Under the pieces are notes generated by a model. That model saw only the letters and a program-made list of their open reading frames with translations, made no database searches and was not told the origin of the DNA. 7,797 bases of DNA from NCBI GenBank assembly GCA_014729935.1, contig WJJB01000298.1:1-7797 (forward strand), in the 5' to 3' direction. The DNA comes from Candidatus Bathyarchaeota archaeon (GTDB taxonomy: Archaea > Asgardarchaeota > Lokiarchaeia > Sigyniarchaeales > Sigyniarchaeaceae). The position numbers and the translations under genes were made by a program. Positions 5,961 through 7,797 of this stretch are shown here, piece by piece (position 1 is the stretch's first letter; each line of letters begins with the position of its first letter).

Positions 5961-7230
5961 CACCCAGCATGCCAAGGGCATCCTTGATTTTCAAGCGGAT
6001 GTAGTGCCCTACTAACCTGAGTGCGAACCACCTGTTGATCTTGTACCTCCCGGTGAAAAACACGCGCAGGAATTTCCGTATTGCCTTATCTTTCAATCCC
6101 CAGCGTATGGCTTTCTCGCATCTTCGTTTTTCGAATAACATGTAATTCCTGGCAAAGTACTGGTAGTTGAGCTCCGACTTCAGTCGCTTCTGCCAAGCAT
6201 TCCTGTACGAGGAAAGGGTTTTAGCGTCCATCTTCCCCTTCTTGAATGCGTCGCATGCCGTTCTGCCTGCAAATCGCCCGCTGAGCATGGCATAATAGAT
6301 CCCCTCACCGCTCAACGCGGACACGAAAACACCAGCAGCATCACCCACGAGTAGCACATTATCGGCAAATGTCGTTCCCTCCTTGATGGACATGGAGGGA
6401 ATCAACGCGTATCGTGTCTTGCTGGTATCGCAGCTACCGGGCTTGATATATCCCTCCTGTTCCAGGAATGAGCAATATTCCTTGAAATTACTTGCTAATT
6501 GCTTTCCCTTGAGCATCTTACCCTTGAATTCGAGCATGGTACCCATGCCCACCGATACCGAGTGTTCCTTGGTGAAAATCCACGCGTAACCTGGCAAATC
6601 ATTGAAATAGAGGAAGATATGAACCGTTCTTTCCTCGCCCAACCTGCTGGTAATTTCATCCGAATCCATGGAGACATCAAGCTCGGAGGCCATGAGCATA
6701 TTTTCCCGGTTCCACGTGGTTAATCTTGGATGCATTTTCCTGGATACTGCACTCACGCCACTCGCATCGATGACTAGCTTTACCTTTACATCATGTTCCT
6801 CGCTACTCGCTTTGTCCATGATGGTAACAATGGCTCCCGTGGCATCTGGGAGGAATTTAATTTCTTTCACTGAATGTGCATCCCTGAATTCAGCGCCCGA
6901 AGCCACAGCCAGCTTCGCAAGATGTTCATCCAAGGTTGACCGGTACGTTTGGCCGAGCAAGTAATCATCCGTTGAAACCACTTCGAATTTCCTATCCAAG
7001 GAGGGTGAATGAACGACCATGCGATGGTTGTAATTCTCTATGACTGGTTTGATTTCTGGAAAATCTTCAATATTGTGCCATAATACCCCCGCCGCGCAAC
7101 ATTTATATCTTGGAAACTCGTGCCTGTCCACCAGCAACACGTCCAGCCCGGATGCTGCAGTTGTCCGAGCAGCAATTGAACCACCTGGCCCAGCGCCTAT
7201 AACCAAGATATCTCGCTCTTCACATTCCAT
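5932..7230 (-). CDS. Geranylgeranyl-reductase-family FAD oxidoreductase
   Basis: This 432-residue flavoprotein has the expected order for the geranylgeranyl reductase branch of group A FAD oxidoreductases. The Rossmann motif GAGPGG (12-17) is followed by Asp35-Arg36 at the end of the second strand. KCCAAG (43-48) sits where family members carry K-x-C-G-G-G. The second FAD motif LLVGDAAG lies near residue 300, followed by ALSGEGIYYAMLSGR. The C-terminal 100 residues are basic and partly hydrophobic, suggesting membrane association. In archaea such enzymes hydrogenate geranylgeranyl chains of ether lipids or related isoprenoids such as quinone side chains; the exact substrate is unclear. Both GG positions after the conserved Cys are Ala here. 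The ATG at 7230 lacks a Shine-Dalgarno sequence. It lies 110 bases after the GTPase gene on the same strand and may share its transcript. Confidence 0.85.
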   Translation of the reverse strand: MECEERDILVIGAGPGGSIAARTTAASGLDVLLVDRHEFPRYKCCAAGVLWHNIEDFPEIKPVIENYNHRMVVHSPSLDRKFEVVSTDDYLLGQTYRSTLDEHLAKLAVASGAEFRDAHSVKEIKFLPDATGAIVTIMDKASSEEHDVKVKLVIDASGVSAVSRKMHPRLTTWNRENMLMASELDVSMDSDEITSRLGEERTVHIFLYFNDLPGYAWIFTKEHSVSVGMGTMLEFKGKMLKGKQLASNFKEYCSFLEQEGYIKPGSCDTSKTRYALIPSMSIKEGTTFADNVLLVGDAAGVFVSALSGEGIYYAMLSGRFAGRTACDAFKKGKMDAKTLSSYRNAWQKRLKSELNYQYFARNYMLFEKRRCEKAIRWGLKDKAIRKFLRVFFTGRYKINRWFALRLVGHYIRLKIKDALGMLGEREKREDYK

Positions 7231-7340
7231 GGTGTAATTTCGACCGCCGGTTCAATGGAAAAATGCACATTTGAATACCGCATGGGATTAATGAGGCATC
7301 ATATCTCAACCTCGCGCCTCCTTAATTCTCTATATGCCTG
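7231..7340 (-). promoter_or_regulatory. Spacer between the GTPase and flavoprotein genes
   Basis: This 110-base gap follows the GTPase stop and precedes the flavoprotein ATG. On the minus strand it contains a TATA-like CATATAGAGAATTA (about 7324-7337) followed by AAGGAGG, then GAGATATGATG. It could hold a promoter for the flavoprotein with a leader of about 70-80 bases, or simply be an intercistronic region. No structured RNA or gene is apparent. Confidence 0.25.
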
Positions 7341-7797
7341 TTAGGATGAGTTTAGCCAGAGTAGATAATCAACCGTGTAATCCACGGTTTCCTTGATATT
7401 CCAATCCATTTTCGAGGAAGTCACGATGGAGGCAACGAGAGAGTTTTCCCGGGTGAGGTGATTCATTTCATGTATGAGAGTGTTTTGCGCGTCCGGGGAC
7501 ACCAAGTCTGCCTTCGCACCTACCAACATGATGGGGAGGCTATCATCGTTGAAATTGCGCAACATCTTTATCCACTTACCGATGCCATCAAACGTATCCC
7601 TTGAATTCATGTCAAATAGGAGAAGGGCAAGATTTGCACCGCGTATGTAAGCCGGGTGCAAGCAATCGAAGCGTTTTTGTCCCCCTAAATCCCAAAATAC
7701 CAAGTTGATTACTTGATCACCCCGTTCAACGTACTGGCTATGATGTGAGCAACCGATAGTCATCTTGGTATCTTCGAGAAATTCATTGGTCAAGTAC
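7341..7797 (-). CDS. Ras/Arf-like small GTPase, N-terminus beyond the window
   Basis: The frame runs off the right edge, so the gene is partial; the in-window TTG at 7793 is an internal Leu codon, not a start. The visible 152 residues begin YLTNEFLEDTKMTIG, which corresponds to the stretch between the P-loop and switch I, with the Thr of TIG as the Mg-binding G2 residue. WDLGGQKRF is the G3/switch II motif, of Arf/Spg1 style rather than the Rab WDTAGQ. VGAKADL stands at G4, where N/TKxD is usual, and TSSK at G5 replaces SAK. LALLLFDMNSRDTFDGIGKWI is the normal Ras-fold strand and helix before G4. The protein ends soon after the last helix, with no obvious C-terminal cysteine prenylation motif (ends LLWLNSS). 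Such GTPases are abundant in Asgard archaea; a role as a membrane or cytoskeleton switch is inferred from the family only. Confidence 0.88.
   Translation of the reverse strand, partial: YLTNEFLEDTKMTIGCSHHSQYVERGDQVINLVFWDLGGQKRFDCLHPAYIRGANLALLLFDMNSRDTFDGIGKWIKMLRNFNDDSLPIMLVGAKADLVSPDAQNTLIHEMNHLTRENSLVASIVTSSKMDWNIKETVDYTVDYLLWLNSS

Noticed and set aside
7308..7322. AAGGAGG-like site followed by a four-codon ATG frame upstream of the flavoprotein
   Set aside because: The frame (ATG ATG CCT CAT TAA) is too short to be a supportable gene, and the spacing from AAGGAGG is long.
1..7797. CRISPR arrays, tandem repeats, tRNA or rRNA genes, insertion sequences, phage genes
   Set aside because: No regularly spaced repeats, cloverleaf sequences, transposase motifs or phage proteins were found on reading both strands.

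Overview
The window most likely comes from an archaeon, probably of the Asgard group. Two things point that way. The right edge carries a Ras/Arf-like small GTPase with a WDLGGQ switch motif, a class that is abundant in Asgard genomes. Next to it is a geranylgeranyl-reductase-type flavoprotein, an enzyme class that saturates archaeal isoprenoid lipids. The promoter-like signals are TATA-like rather than bacterial. Base composition looks balanced, and no tRNA, rRNA, CRISPR array, insertion sequence or phage gene is visible. The taxonomic assignment is an inference from gene content only.

Layout. (1) Positions 1-615 (+) hold the C-terminal part of a polytopic membrane protein resembling polysaccharide/lipid-linked oligosaccharide flippases. 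(2) Positions 700-990 (-) hold a small winged-helix DNA-binding protein, convergent with (1). (3) An AT-rich divergent promoter region lies at about 991-1092. (4) A three-gene plus-strand operon runs from 1093 to 5913: a roughly 14-helix membrane protein with a four-cysteine zinc ribbon; a secreted, C-terminally anchored clan GH-A glycoside hydrolase with seven N-glycosylation sequons; and a PaaK/LuxE-like member of the adenylate-forming (ANL) superfamily. The first two genes overlap by ATGA. The third has a second ATGA overlap that opens into a different reading frame, which raises a start-site or frameshift question. (5) After an 18-base convergent junction comes the flavoprotein (5932-7230, -). 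(6) The small GTPase (7341 to the window edge, -) lacks its P-loop because it runs off the window.

How the genes may work together (inference). The flippase-like protein and the surface-anchored glycosidase suggest cell-surface glycan assembly or trimming. The membrane protein and the acyl-adenylating enzyme are co-transcribed with the glycosidase and might supply or attach a modifying group. The winged-helix protein, divergent from the operon across a shared promoter region, is the obvious candidate local regulator. The flavoprotein and GTPase belong to a separate minus-strand unit linked to membrane lipids and membrane dynamics. No single gene here is an obvious new defence or mobile system; the unexplained part is the three-gene operon with its divergent regulator.
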